A stretch of DNA of 64,000 bases from JAFDZV01 sp048594725 (lineage in GTDB: Bacteria; Bacteroidota; Ignavibacteria; OLB7): the NCBI GenBank assembly GCA_048594725.1, contig JBMDXA010000067.1:1-64000 (forward strand), read 5' to 3'. Positions 18,567 through 26,900 of this stretch are shown piece by piece. The notes beneath the pieces are model-generated. The model was not told the DNA's origin and ran no database searches. It worked only from the letters and a program-made list of their open reading frames with translations. Each line of letters opens with the position of its first letter. The stretch's first letter is position 1. Both the position numbers and the translations under genes were made by a program.

Positions 18567-19913
18567 GTGAGAGCCGGCGATGCCGGGGGGATACGAGGGA
18601 AGATCCGGAGCGGTATCGCCTCCGGATTCTTCATCCCGGCCGTGCTGGCTCTGGGGCTGCTGCTGCGGCTCTCGTGGATAGCCTGGATCAGAAGCGCGGG
18701 CGCGGTTCCGGCCAGCGATGCGGCCTGGTACTACCATCGCGCACTGGAGATGATCTCCGGTGCCGGGTACGCTATCGATGGCAGCCCCACGGCCTACTGG
18801 CCGGTGGGATACCCGGCGTTTCTGGCGGGACTGGCGGCCATCTTCGGGCCCTCCCCGCTCGTCGGCATGATCGCCAACGTCGCTCTCTCCGGAGCGGCGG
18901 TTCTGCTGGGATACCGGCTTGCGCTATCCCTCTTCGGTTCGCAGATCGTGGCCCGGCTGGTACTGCTGCTGCTGGCGCTCTATCCGAATCATATCGCCTA
19001 CAGCTCGCTGCTGCTGACCGAGATGCTCTTTCTCCCCCTGATGCTGGGGGGGATGCTGCTGATACTGCGGGGGCTGCGGCGTCCGGGAGTTCTGGCGCCG
19101 CTGGGAGCGGGGCTGCTGTTCGGGCTGGCCGGGCTGGTGAAATCGCAGGCGCTCCTGCTGCCGGCGGTTGCGCTGGGAGCCCTGCTGCTGCCGGAGTGGC
19201 GAAAGCTCCCCTTGCGGAGTTTTCCCTGGCGGAAGATTCTGGCACAGGGGGCGGCCATGCATCTGGCGATGGCGCTGGTGCTCTTCCCCTGGAGCGTTCG
19301 CAACTATGAGCTGTTCGGGCGCTTCGGGATACTCTCGAACAACGGCGGCATCAATCTGCTGATCGGCAATAATCCGGAGGCGACCGGCGCCTATCATCTC
19401 ACCGGACGGATAGAAGCGCTCTACAACGGCGCGCCGGATGAGGCGTTGCGCAACGAGCGGGCCGGTGATGCCGCGCTGGCCTATATCGCGGAGCGCCCGG
19501 CCGAGGCGCTGGCCCGGCTGCCATTGAAATTCTGGTACCTGTATCGCGCCGATACCGAGGGGTTCTCGCTGAACAGCGTGGGGCTTCCTGCCGGCAGCCA
19601 GGGGGCGATGAGAGCCATCGGATTCCTCAAGCTCCTCTCGCAACTCTGGTATGCGGGGCTTATCTGCGGCGGGATCGGATATCTGGTGCTGCGATGGAAG
19701 GGGCGGCCCGGTCCCCCCTCCGGAGAGCTGCTCCCGCTGGCGGCCGTTCTCTATTTTACGGTGATCCCGCTTCTGTTCTTCGGCAACGGGCGCTTTCATC
19801 TTCCGGCGATGCCGGGCGCGGTGATCTACGTGGCGGCATTCCTTGCGATGCTGGCGGCACCCCCCGGCGGGCCGGAACGGGCTCTCCCCGATGATCGCAC
19901 GGAAATCCTATGA
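18567..19913 (+). CDS. Membrane glycosyltransferase, GT39/ArnT-like
   Basis: 448 residues, almost entirely hydrophobic with about ten predicted membrane helices. It has the PMT_2/ArnT/dolichyl-phosphate-mannose mannosyltransferase architecture: a first helix, a periplasmic loop with an acidic site (PASDAAWYYHRALEM, residues about 48-62), then WPVGYPAFLAGLAA and YPNHIAYSSLLLTEML. Such enzymes move a sugar from a polyprenyl-phosphate donor onto protein or lipid on the outer face of the inner membrane. The start is GTG 18567, 21 bp after the upstream ATPase gene, so it is co-transcribed with the importer. Why it sits between the two ATPase genes is unknown. Confidence 0.8.
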   Translation: MRAGDAGGIRGKIRSGIASGFFIPAVLALGLLLRLSWIAWIRSAGAVPASDAAWYYHRALEMISGAGYAIDGSPTAYWPVGYPAFLAGLAAIFGPSPLVGMIANVALSGAAVLLGYRLALSLFGSQIVARLVLLLLALYPNHIAYSSLLLTEMLFLPLMLGGMLLILRGLRRPGVLAPLGAGLLFGLAGLVKSQALLLPAVALGALLLPEWRKLPLRSFPWRKILAQGAAMHLAMALVLFPWSVRNYELFGRFGILSNNGGINLLIGNNPEATGAYHLTGRIEALYNGAPDEALRNERAGDAALAYIAERPAEALARLPLKFWYLYRADTEGFSLNSVGLPAGSQGAMRAIGFLKLLSQLWYAGLICGGIGYLVLRWKGRPGPPSGELLPLAAVLYFTVIPLLFFGNGRFHLPAMPGAVIYVAAFLAMLAAPPGGPERALPDDRTEIL

Positions 19914-20000
19914 CAACTCGTTCTCCTGAGCATGTTCAGGCGGAGTATTTCGTCTACTCTCATCCGAATTGAAGGCTACGCAGGAACTACAGCATACATG

Positions 20001-21059
20001 ATGACTACAGCTTCTATAGCAGAGACCCGCGCTAGCGCGGATGTGGCGGGACGGAAGGGAGATCTCCTCCTGGAAGTCCGGGACCTGAAGGTACATTTCC
20101 CGGTCTTCGGCGGAATCCTCCAGCGCAAGGTCGCTACGGTCAAGGCGGTGGATGGAGTCTCCTTCAACATCTATCGCGGCGAAACGCTCGGCATGGTGGG
20201 CGAGTCCGGTTGCGGCAAGACCACGATCGGCCGCGCGCTTATCAATATCGTCCGGACCATGTCCCCGGATGCCCAGGTCACCGGCCAGATACTCTACCAC
20301 GGCACCGATGGGAAGGTGGTGGACTTCAACAGTCTTTCGAAGTCCGAGATGCGGGGATACCGTTCGAAGATCCAGATGATCTTCCAGGACCCCTATTCCT
20401 CGCTCAATCCCAGGATGACCGTCTCGCAGATCATCGAGGAGCCGCTTCAGATTCATACGAAGATGAACCGCTCGGAGATGAAGGAGCGGGTGGCGTGGCT
20501 GCTGGACAAGGTGGGAATGCGCCCGGAGCAGGCCGCCCGGTATCCGCACGAGTTCTCCGGCGGCCAGCGCCAGCGCATCGGTATCGCCCGGGCGCTTGCC
20601 ACCAACCCCGATCTCATCATCTGCGATGAACCGGTTTCCGCGCTCGACGTGTCGATCCAGGCACAGGTTATCAATCTGATGCAGGATCTTCAGGACGAGT
20701 TCGGCGTGTCGTTTCTCTTCATCGCGCATGATCTTTCCGTGGTGGAGCATATCAGCACCCGTATCGCGGTGATGTATCTGGGGAACATGGTGGAGTACGG
20801 CCTGAGCGAGCAGGTCTATTTCGAGCCGAAGCATCCCTACAGCCGCGCGCTCCTGTCGGCGGTGCCGCTGGCCGATCCCGATAGCCATCGCGCTGCCCGC
20901 ACGGTGCTTACCGGCGATGTGCCCACGCCGCTGGCAAAGCCCTCCGGCTGCCCCTTCCGCACCCGCTGCCCTATCGCCCGTCCCGATTGTGCCGATGGCT
21001 TCCCGCCGTTCGAGGACAAGGGGGAGGGACAGATGGTGGCATGCCCCTACACGCATTGA
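20001..21059 (+). CDS. Peptide ABC transporter ATPase 2 (DppF/YejF C-half-like)
   Basis: The second ATPase of the importer, about 352 residues. Walker A is GESGCGKT, the Q-loop region is MIFQDPYSSLNPRM, the signature is FSGGQRQR and Walker B is LIICDEPVSALD. The C-terminal domain has GCPFRTRCPIARPDC. The start is ambiguous: ATG 19998 and ATG 20001 are adjacent, with AGGA about 12 nt upstream. An in-frame ATG at 19932 would add 22-23 residues but lacks a ribosome-binding site. With the ATPase at 17550 it would form the heterodimeric motor for the YejB/YejE-type permease. A hairpin ends the operon. Confidence 0.93.
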   Translation: MTTASIAETRASADVAGRKGDLLLEVRDLKVHFPVFGGILQRKVATVKAVDGVSFNIYRGETLGMVGESGCGKTTIGRALINIVRTMSPDAQVTGQILYHGTDGKVVDFNSLSKSEMRGYRSKIQMIFQDPYSSLNPRMTVSQIIEEPLQIHTKMNRSEMKERVAWLLDKVGMRPEQAARYPHEFSGGQRQRIGIARALATNPDLIICDEPVSALDVSIQAQVINLMQDLQDEFGVSFLFIAHDLSVVEHISTRIAVMYLGNMVEYGLSEQVYFEPKHPYSRALLSAVPLADPDSHRAARTVLTGDVPTPLAKPSGCPFRTRCPIARPDCADGFPPFEDKGEGQMVACPYTH

Positions 21060-21093
21060 GCGGCTCCGGCCGCCGTGCTATGAGATGAAACAA

Positions 21094-21132
21094 GAGCAGC
21101 GGGATATTCCTAATCCGGATATCCCGCTGCTC
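21094..21132. terminator. Terminator hairpin at the end of the importer operon
   Basis: A 14-bp perfect stem GAGCAGCGGGATAT (21094-21107) / ATATCCCGCTGCTC (21119-21132). It has no long T run but is a strong hairpin between convergent genes, so it can act on both strands. Confidence 0.7.
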
Positions 21133-21166
21133 GTTATGCGGCCTGGAGCACTCTTTCTCTCCTCTT

Positions 21167-21724
21167 TTATTCCCCCTGCGCCGGTGGCAGAAGCCGTACC
21201 TCTACCGTGCGATTATAGAACCGCATCTCCGGAAGATGGTTCGGATAGAGCGGCTGTTCCTCTCCCACTCCCGTCCATTCCAGCGTCGCATATCCTCTGC
21301 CGGCCAGCTTCTTCCGCATGTAGGCTGCCGCATTCGCCGCCCGCCTCCGCGAAAGCTCCAGGTTGTCCATTTCCTCCCCAACGATATCGGTATGGCCGGT
21401 GACCACTATCCGCGAGCCCTTCTTCACCCGTTCCAGCACATACTCATCCATGATACGCTCCATATGGGGGGTGAACCGGGAGTCGTTGCAGGGAAAGAGC
21501 CAGAGCCGGTAGCGCTCCCCCTTTCTGGTGCCTGGGGGGCTGCTCCGCTGTACGGTGCCGGGGAGGGAGTCCGGTGGGGAGGTGAAGGTGCGCACGCCGC
21601 AGGATGCCCTGGTCCCGGTGAGGGGCTGCCGGTTCCATGCCAGCGCCGGGGCGGCCGAAAGAGCGATGAAGCAGAAGAGAACGGAGAGGCGATAAAGACG
21701 ATCGATAGAAAAAGTTGAACGCAT
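21167..21724 (-). CDS. OmpA-family peptidoglycan-binding protein
   Basis: 185 residues with a signal peptide (LYRLSVLFCFIALSAAPALA). An unclassified linker follows, then a C-terminal OmpA-like domain from about residue 85. That domain holds the binding motif GHTDIVGEEMDNLELSRRRA, whose Asp and Arg bind diaminopimelate in the family. There is no beta-barrel, so it is probably a soluble periplasmic peptidoglycan-binding protein. ATG 21724 was chosen because it begins the signal peptide; the open frame upstream is repeat-derived and not protein-like. Confidence 0.85.
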   Translation of the reverse strand: MRSTFSIDRLYRLSVLFCFIALSAAPALAWNRQPLTGTRASCGVRTFTSPPDSLPGTVQRSSPPGTRKGERYRLWLFPCNDSRFTPHMERIMDEYVLERVKKGSRIVVTGHTDIVGEEMDNLELSRRRAANAAAYMRKKLAGRGYATLEWTGVGEEQPLYPNHLPEMRFYNRTVEVRLLPPAQGE

Positions 21725-22043
21725 GATAATCTCCGAATCGTACTGGATGAATTGAACCAGAAGGATCGCACCGAAGGCCCGCTGCCTCCATACGCGATTG
21801 TATGAGCGGAAGGAATACCGGACGCCGGAGAATTTCGTCCGTGCGCTTGTGGCGCGCATGTTCTGAAAAGACTCGCCGGGCAGAGGAGATGTCACATCGG
21901 GGCGGGATGGTATCGTCGGGGAAGGGGGAGAGGAGGCATCAGGGGAAGCCGCAGAGACGCGAAGAGCGCAAAGAAGGGATGAGAAATCACCCGCGGTTCT
22001 TCTTTGCGGCTTCGCGTTCTTGCGTGAGATTGTTCCGGAACGG
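21725..22043. other. Intergenic region with an inverted pair of period-8 repeats
   Basis: About 320 bp with no gene. Two short arrays of a CTTTGCGN-type octamer lie in opposite orientation (21950-21974 on the minus strand, 22002-22025 on the plus strand). They can fold into a long hairpin with arms of about 18 nt. Confidence 0.6.
21950..22025. repeat. Inverted pair of period-8 repeats
   Basis: On the plus strand 22002-22025 reads CTTTGCGG, CTTCGCGT, TCTTGCGT. On the minus strand 21950-21974 gives CTTTGCGC, TCTTCGCG and a degenerate third unit. The arms 21958-21976 and 22000-22017 are nearly complementary, with a 23-nt loop. The same octamer occurs at 9-32. Confidence 0.6.
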
Positions 22044-22538
22044 TTACCGCGCCCCGGCCTGGGCCTGAGCCTGGGCAAGCGCCTCCTGCTCCATCTCCAT
22101 CATCATACGGAGCAGCTTTCTCGGGTTGGTAAACGGAAGCACGGCGCTGTTGGCGGTCATGCCCACGCTTCTGGCGTACCAGATTCCCCGTGTGGTCAGA
22201 TAGGCATCGAACAGGATCTGTGCGGAGATATCCTCCGGTATCCGTACCTGGGTCTCGGTCCGTTCGAACGACTGCATTCCCTCCACCTGGTAGAGATAGG
22301 CAACATCGAGCACGCCGAGGCCGACGCGGTCCTGCTCGGGACGATCGGGATGCTCGAAGAACGCCTGGAGAATCAGGCGCAGGCGGATGCGGGAGTTATC
22401 CGGTTCCACCGCCACCTGCCGTGTCAGGTTGAAGGTTCCGGCATATCCTTCCACGTCGCGGTCCGGCTCCTGAAACGATGCGCAGCGGATGGCGATTTCC
22501 GAGAGGGAAATAGTGATGGGAGTGACGTCTTGATCCAT
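22044..22538 (-). CDS. SecB-like chaperone-fold protein
   Basis: 164 residues. The pattern of alternating hydrophobic strands (ISLSEIAIRCASF, RLRLILQAFF, VGLGVLDVAYLYQVEGMQSF) followed by a long helix and the tail RGIWYARS ... VLPFTNPRKLL follows the SecB fold, in which a helix and a LAPVNF-like segment end the protein. Family assignment is by this pattern, not by strong identity. It could be a general SecB-type export chaperone or a SecB-like adaptor; no toxin-antitoxin partner is adjacent. The start is ATG 22538 or ATG 22592 (18 residues longer). The C-terminus is a Gln/Ala-rich helix. Confidence 0.6.
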   Translation of the reverse strand: MDQDVTPITISLSEIAIRCASFQEPDRDVEGYAGTFNLTRQVAVEPDNSRIRLRLILQAFFEHPDRPEQDRVGLGVLDVAYLYQVEGMQSFERTETQVRIPEDISAQILFDAYLTTRGIWYARSVGMTANSAVLPFTNPRKLLRMMMEMEQEALAQAQAQAGAR

Positions 22539-22724
22539 GATGTAGGTAAAAGGTGCCGCGGTGATACGTCCTGCGTTCGCGCGGCCCCGCATGGTGTTGA
22601 TATGTTTCCAGGGGAGCCATTCGCTCTCCTGGCCCTTGTCTGTGCTGGTAATATACCCTTGCAGGGGGAAAAGGATACAGGCAAAACCTGGGCATCGCTC
22701 CGGGGTTCCTCGTCTCCGTTCATG

Positions 22725-22758
22725 GCAACGGGCGGAAGATCGCTCTGCCGCCCGTTGC
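22725..22758 (-). terminator. Terminator after the cysteine-repeat lipoprotein gene
   Basis: An 11-bp perfect stem GCAACGGGCGG (22725-22735) / CCGCCCGTTGC (22748-22758), 50 bp beyond the stop at 22808. Confidence 0.65.
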
Positions 22759-22807
22759 TCGTATGGCGTTATGATCCGGCTATCATACGGACCGGCCGAA
22801 GGGGGCC

Positions 22808-24562
22808 TCAGTCCGGCATCAGCAGGATAGTCTCCTCCAGAACGCGGCACTCGGCAATCCGGAAGGTGAAGGTCTTGCTGGCGTAGCCATCCTTCGAGAA
22901 GGTGACGGTGTAGGACTCGTTGCCGCAGATCCCCTCGCGCAGGTAGCGCCCCTCGCCGTTGGTCTGCCCTTCGGCGATAAGCGTGTTGCCGCGCATGATC
23001 CTGACGCCGGCGCCAGCGATGGCGCTGCTGGTGGTGGAGTCCTTCGTCTTGAAGACGAATTTCGCCGTGCAGCAGACCGAATCGCTCTTCTTCAGGAGCT
23101 TCCTGGTGGTCTCCACTCTGGCGTTGCATTCCACCCCGATCTCGAACTCGCGGGAGGTATATCCTTCGCGGCTCATGTTCACTCCATAGGAGCCTGCGCA
23201 GAGACCTTCGAACACCGCCACGCCATTGGCGTTGGTCTGTTTGGAGGCCAGCAGCGTGCTCCCCTTCCAGAGCTTCACCAGGGCGTTTACCACCGGGGCG
23301 TTGCTTGCGGAGTCGCGTACCACGACCTCCAGGCGTCCGTTGCAGCAGCTGTCGGATCGTTCGGCGGGTAGTCTGCGGGTGACTTCGGTGCGCCCGTTGC
23401 ACTCCAGCGTGAAGGGGGCTTCCTGGCGTTTGTATCCCTGGCGTGTCACTTCGGCAACATACTCTCCCTTGCAGAGATCGCTGTAGTCGATGCGGCCGTT
23501 TTCAGCGGTGCGCGTGGAGAGGAGGGTGTTCCCCTTCCAGAGCTTGACGGTGGCACCGCTGAGAAGTGTGCCGGATGCGGAATCGCGGATGATGACCGTG
23601 GCCTTCCCCGCGCAGCAGGAATCGGACTGCTGCTCCCTGGGGATCATCAGGCGGGTGGCCGTGCTGCTGTCGTTGCAGCCGATCCGGATGGTGAACTCCA
23701 CGGTGCGATAGGCTGGCTTCCCCTCCCTGGCTATCCGGACGCTGTAGGTGCCGGCGCAGAGCTCGCGGAAACCGGCGCCATCGCCGTTGGTGGTTTCAGT
23801 GCGGGTGCTGCCCCCCTGGCGCTTGATCTGCACCTGCGCGCCGGTGATGACCTGGTTGGTGGCCGAGTCGCGCGGGATCACCCGCAGGAATCCGTTGCAG
23901 CAGGAGTCATCCCCCTTCCCCTGGGTTTTCATGACGAATTCCCGGCGGGTGGTGTCGCAGCCACGGATGGCGATGCCATCCCGTTCCACCACTTCATATC
24001 CCCCCTTTGCAAGACGCACATTATACTCCCCGCCGCAGACATTCATAAAGGTTGCCAGGCCGGCCGAATCGCTCGTCATGACGCTGACCAGGTTCTTCCC
24101 GCGGCGGAGCTTTATCTCCACACCGGGGAGGGGACGGCCCTCCGGATCGGTTGCCACCAGCAAGAGCCGCGCGCAGCAGCTATCGTTGTGCATCAGCTGC
24201 ATGATAACCCCCTCCGTCCCGCCGGCCATGCCGACGATCGATTCGATAGAGGCCGCAAACGGCTTGAAGTCGCCGTGGGCCACCCGTACCTGCACGCCCG
24301 TCAGATTCTCCGGCAGGCCGGAAAGCTCGAACATGCCGGTTTCGTCGGAGGAGTCGGCCGCCAGACGTGCGTTGGCCGCGCTGAACGCCTCGACGTAGGC
24401 GCCGGGGATGATCGCCCCGGCTTCGTCGTTGAGAACCCCGGATACCGTTACGGGGCCGGCCGGAACGGAACCGGTCGGTTGATCGCCGCAGGAGGCGGCA
24501 AGCATGCAGAGAATCGCCATCAGCGGAAGCGACATCCCTCGAAGAAGCTGTAGGGCCGTCAT
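22808..24562 (-). CDS. Lipoprotein with five cysteine-patterned repeat domains
   Basis: 584 residues. A lipoprotein signal ends LCMLAASC (C25). Then comes a first carboxypeptidase-regulatory-like (Cna-B/transthyretin-fold) domain without paired Cys (residues about 38-122), followed by five consecutive ~90-residue domains. Each carries exactly four cysteines in the order CC-x(45-47)-C-x(23-26)-C: C129/130/176/202, C221/222/269/296, C316/317/364/388, C406/407/454/479, C497/498/546/572. Each domain opens with DSCC or DSVCC. Typical core motifs are GATVKLWKGNTLL and LCAGSYGVNMSREGY. It probably forms a surface-anchored rod with disulfide-stabilised domains; no function is known. GGAG precedes ATG 24562. 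Confidence 0.8.
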   Translation of the reverse strand: MTALQLLRGMSLPLMAILCMLAASCGDQPTGSVPAGPVTVSGVLNDEAGAIIPGAYVEAFSAANARLAADSSDETGMFELSGLPENLTGVQVRVAHGDFKPFAASIESIVGMAGGTEGVIMQLMHNDSCCARLLLVATDPEGRPLPGVEIKLRRGKNLVSVMTSDSAGLATFMNVCGGEYNVRLAKGGYEVVERDGIAIRGCDTTRREFVMKTQGKGDDSCCNGFLRVIPRDSATNQVITGAQVQIKRQGGSTRTETTNGDGAGFRELCAGTYSVRIAREGKPAYRTVEFTIRIGCNDSSTATRLMIPREQQSDSCCAGKATVIIRDSASGTLLSGATVKLWKGNTLLSTRTAENGRIDYSDLCKGEYVAEVTRQGYKRQEAPFTLECNGRTEVTRRLPAERSDSCCNGRLEVVVRDSASNAPVVNALVKLWKGSTLLASKQTNANGVAVFEGLCAGSYGVNMSREGYTSREFEIGVECNARVETTRKLLKKSDSVCCTAKFVFKTKDSTTSSAIAGAGVRIMRGNTLIAEGQTNGEGRYLREGICGNESYTVTFSKDGYASKTFTFRIAECRVLEETILLMPD

Positions 24563-24731
24563 ATGTGTAGCTCCATGAAAGAGGTATTAGACAGGCTGAA
24601 CCGGAAGATCGGCATGAGGGGGCGATGGCGATATTCTCATGTGTCGCGGAGATGGACAGGGCTCCGGCAGCAGCGGTGAAACACCGCAGGGGAGGGCAAG
24701 TTACAGGGGGATGAAAATATTCGGGAAGCGG

Positions 24732-25715
24732 TCAGCTCCCGGCCGCAAGATCGAGCGCCAGGGTGGCCGCCCCTATCAGCGCCGAGTCGTGCCCGAGCCG
24801 GGCTCCCTCCAGGCGGATGCGGTCCAGCGGGACATAGGAGACATGGGCCCGCAGCCGGTCCCGTATCGGGGCCAGCAGCATCTCCCCGGCCTGCGCCACT
24901 CCTCCTCCCAGCACGATCAGGGGAGGGGCCAGGATATGGATGATGGAGCCGAGGCCGATGGCGATATACTCGGCGGTGCTATCGACGATGCTGCGGGCCA
25001 GATCGTCACCGCCGGCGGCGGCCCGGAAGACGGTGGCGGCGGTGATCGCCCCGGCGCCGGAGAGGGAGTCTCTGAGCGATGTCTCCCTCGCCGGTTCGCC
25101 CTGAAGGGCTTCGGTGGCCCGGCGCGCGATAGCCGTGCCGCTAGCCATCATCTCGAGGCAGCCGGGGTTGCCGCAGGCGCAGCGGGGACCATCGGTCTGT
25201 ACGGTGATATGCCCCACCTCGCCCGCACCCGATCCCACACCATGCAGCAGCCGTCCGTTGACGATCACCCCACCTCCGATACCGGTGCTGAGCGTCAGGT
25301 AGACCATATCGTCGCAGCCGCGCCCGGCGCCCCAGCGATGCTCGGCGAGGGCTCCCAGGTTGGCATCGTTATCCAGCCGGGCGGGAACGCCCAGCGCGCT
25401 GCCGATCCGCTCAGCCAGGGGGATATTCTTCCATCCCGGCAGGTGGGGGAAATTCAGTACCATGCCGGCGGCATGATCCAGCGGCCCGCCGATGGAGATG
25501 CCGGCGGCAACGATCCGTCCGTCGGCGGCCGGGGCAAGCTCGCGGGCCAGCTCCAGCGCGCGCGGAATCACCGCCTCCGGGGTTCCCGGCGGCGGGGCAG
25601 GCTCCTTGGCGATCCGGGCCAGCGTTCCGGACCGGGCGAACTCATCGAGCCGCCCTATCCCCACCGCCAGCTTGGTGCCGCCGATATCGATTGCCAGAAG
25701 AAGAGGAGAAGACAT
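24732..25715 (-). CDS. ROK-family sugar kinase (glucokinase-like)
   Basis: 327 residues. The N-terminal ATP-binding phosphate loop is AIDIGGTKLAVGIG, the sugar-binding region holds LDNDANLGALAEHRWGAG, and STGIGGGVIVNG follows. The ROK zinc motif CACGNPGCLE, with the preceding His in GEVGHI, marks it as a ROK kinase without an N-terminal DNA-binding domain, so a kinase and not a repressor. Glucose is the most likely substrate, but fructose, mannose or N-acetylmannosamine cannot be excluded. ATG 25715 is the natural N-terminus. It may be co-transcribed with the cysteine-repeat gene downstream (169-bp gap). Confidence 0.9.
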   Translation of the reverse strand: MSSPLLLAIDIGGTKLAVGIGRLDEFARSGTLARIAKEPAPPPGTPEAVIPRALELARELAPAADGRIVAAGISIGGPLDHAAGMVLNFPHLPGWKNIPLAERIGSALGVPARLDNDANLGALAEHRWGAGRGCDDMVYLTLSTGIGGGVIVNGRLLHGVGSGAGEVGHITVQTDGPRCACGNPGCLEMMASGTAIARRATEALQGEPARETSLRDSLSGAGAITAATVFRAAAGGDDLARSIVDSTAEYIAIGLGSIIHILAPPLIVLGGGVAQAGEMLLAPIRDRLRAHVSYVPLDRIRLEGARLGHDSALIGAATLALDLAAGS

Positions 25716-26096
25716 GGGAGAAGATACGTGAGATTGCGGAGAGGAGGGGGATCGGTTGATACATCATAGTGATATAGATACCTCAAGGTGCCGTCCGTGC
25801 GCCCCTTCGAGGAAGTCGTGGAGACAAACTCCGCTACAACGCATGGTGTCACCGGGATGAGCATGCCGGCATCCATTCATGCCGGCATCCATTCGCGAGG
25901 ATTTCATCGCATGGTTACGATTGCCCGGACAACGTTTTCTTCCCCTCCATCACGATTCGCGCAGATTCGTGGTTCTGTGTAACTTGTTCCTTCGCATCAA
26001 GCGCCGTGGCAGCGGCTCCCGGTTCCGATACCGGTGCCGGTCATCCCTCTTGAGTGACGGCGCGGATGCATCTAACACGACCCTCTACGATCCTGA
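25716..26096. other. Divergent intergenic region with dispersed repeats
   Basis: About 380 bp and no gene. It contains a 25-bp palindromic repeat (25820-25844) that recurs at 30596-30620, and a copy of a two-part dispersed element (about 25889-25985) described separately. Confidence 0.6.
25889..25985 (+). repeat. Dispersed two-part repeat element, copy 1
   Basis: Part A is CATTCGCGAGGATTTCATC. About 55 nt later part B reads GATTCGCGCAGATTCGTGG. Other copies are at 31316-31401, 61513-61655 and 61685-61829, with the same A-to-B spacing of roughly 57-60 nt. Confidence 0.6.
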
Positions 26097-26900
26097 ATGT
26101 CGATCCAGGCATACGATATCGGTTTCAGCTACGGACCACGGTTCTCGCTCTCGGTGGACCATCTGGCGGCGGCCGATGGCGAGTTCCTCGGCATCATCGG
26201 CTCGAACGGCTCCGGAAAGACCACGCTGATGAAGATTCTTGCAGGGATGTTCGCCCCGGCGCGCGGCCGTCTGCTGCTGGATGGGATGCCGCTCGGCTCC
26301 TATCCGGCTTCGCGGCGTGCACGCCATCTGGCCTATGTTCCGCAAAGCTACCGTCCGGTGTTCGAGTATACCGTGGAACAGACGGTGCTGCTGGGACGGA
26401 TGCCCCACCGGAGCCGGTACGGCGGGTTCGAGCGGGATGAGGATCTTCGCGCCTCCGAGAGCGCCATCTCGCTGATGGAACTGGAGCCGCTGCGCCATGA
26501 GCCGGTGACACGCCTTTCCGGCGGGGAGCTCCAGCGGGTGATGATCGCCAAGGCACTGGCCCAGGAGACCGGCACTCTCCTGCTGGATGAACCGAACTCG
26601 CATCTGGATATCGCTCATCAGCAGAGCGTGCTCGCCACGGTACGGCGTATCGCCAGAGAGCGGGGGATCTGCGTGGTGGCCTCCATCCACGATCTGAACC
26701 TGGCCTCCATCTGCAGCGACCGGATCGTTGCGATGGCCGGGGGGCGCGCCATCGCCGCCGGCACGCCGGCGGAGGTGCTTACCCGCGAGACGCTCCGGGA
26801 GGTGTTCGGTGCCGATCTGGTGGTGGAGCCCAATGCCTACGGCGATGCGCCGGCGGTGCGCTACCGGTATGCCGGAACCGGAAGGGGGGCGCATGTCTGA
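26097..26900 (+). CDS. ABC transporter ATPase, iron-chelate/cobalamin type (orphan)
   Basis: 267 residues resembling FecE/BtuD/HmuV ATPases. Walker A is GSNGSGKT, the Q-loop region is AYVPQSYRPVF, and EYTVEQTVLLGRMPH is typical of the siderophore/B12 class. The signature is LSGGELQR and Walker B is LLLDEPNSHLD. A typical partner set (FecCD-like permease plus binding protein) is absent in the window, so it must work with a permease encoded elsewhere. The stop overlaps the next gene's start by 8 bp, so the DUF218 membrane protein downstream is translationally coupled to it. Confidence 0.88.
   Translation: MSIQAYDIGFSYGPRFSLSVDHLAAADGEFLGIIGSNGSGKTTLMKILAGMFAPARGRLLLDGMPLGSYPASRRARHLAYVPQSYRPVFEYTVEQTVLLGRMPHRSRYGGFERDEDLRASESAISLMELEPLRHEPVTRLSGGELQRVMIAKALAQETGTLLLDEPNSHLDIAHQQSVLATVRRIARERGICVVASIHDLNLASICSDRIVAMAGGRAIAAGTPAEVLTRETLREVFGADLVVEPNAYGDAPAVRYRYAGTGRGAHV

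Noticed and set aside
22539..23402. Upstream extension of the SecB-like frame to 452 codons
   Set aside because: The extra part runs in another frame of the cysteine-repeat lipoprotein gene and reads as Arg/Gln-rich shadow sequence.
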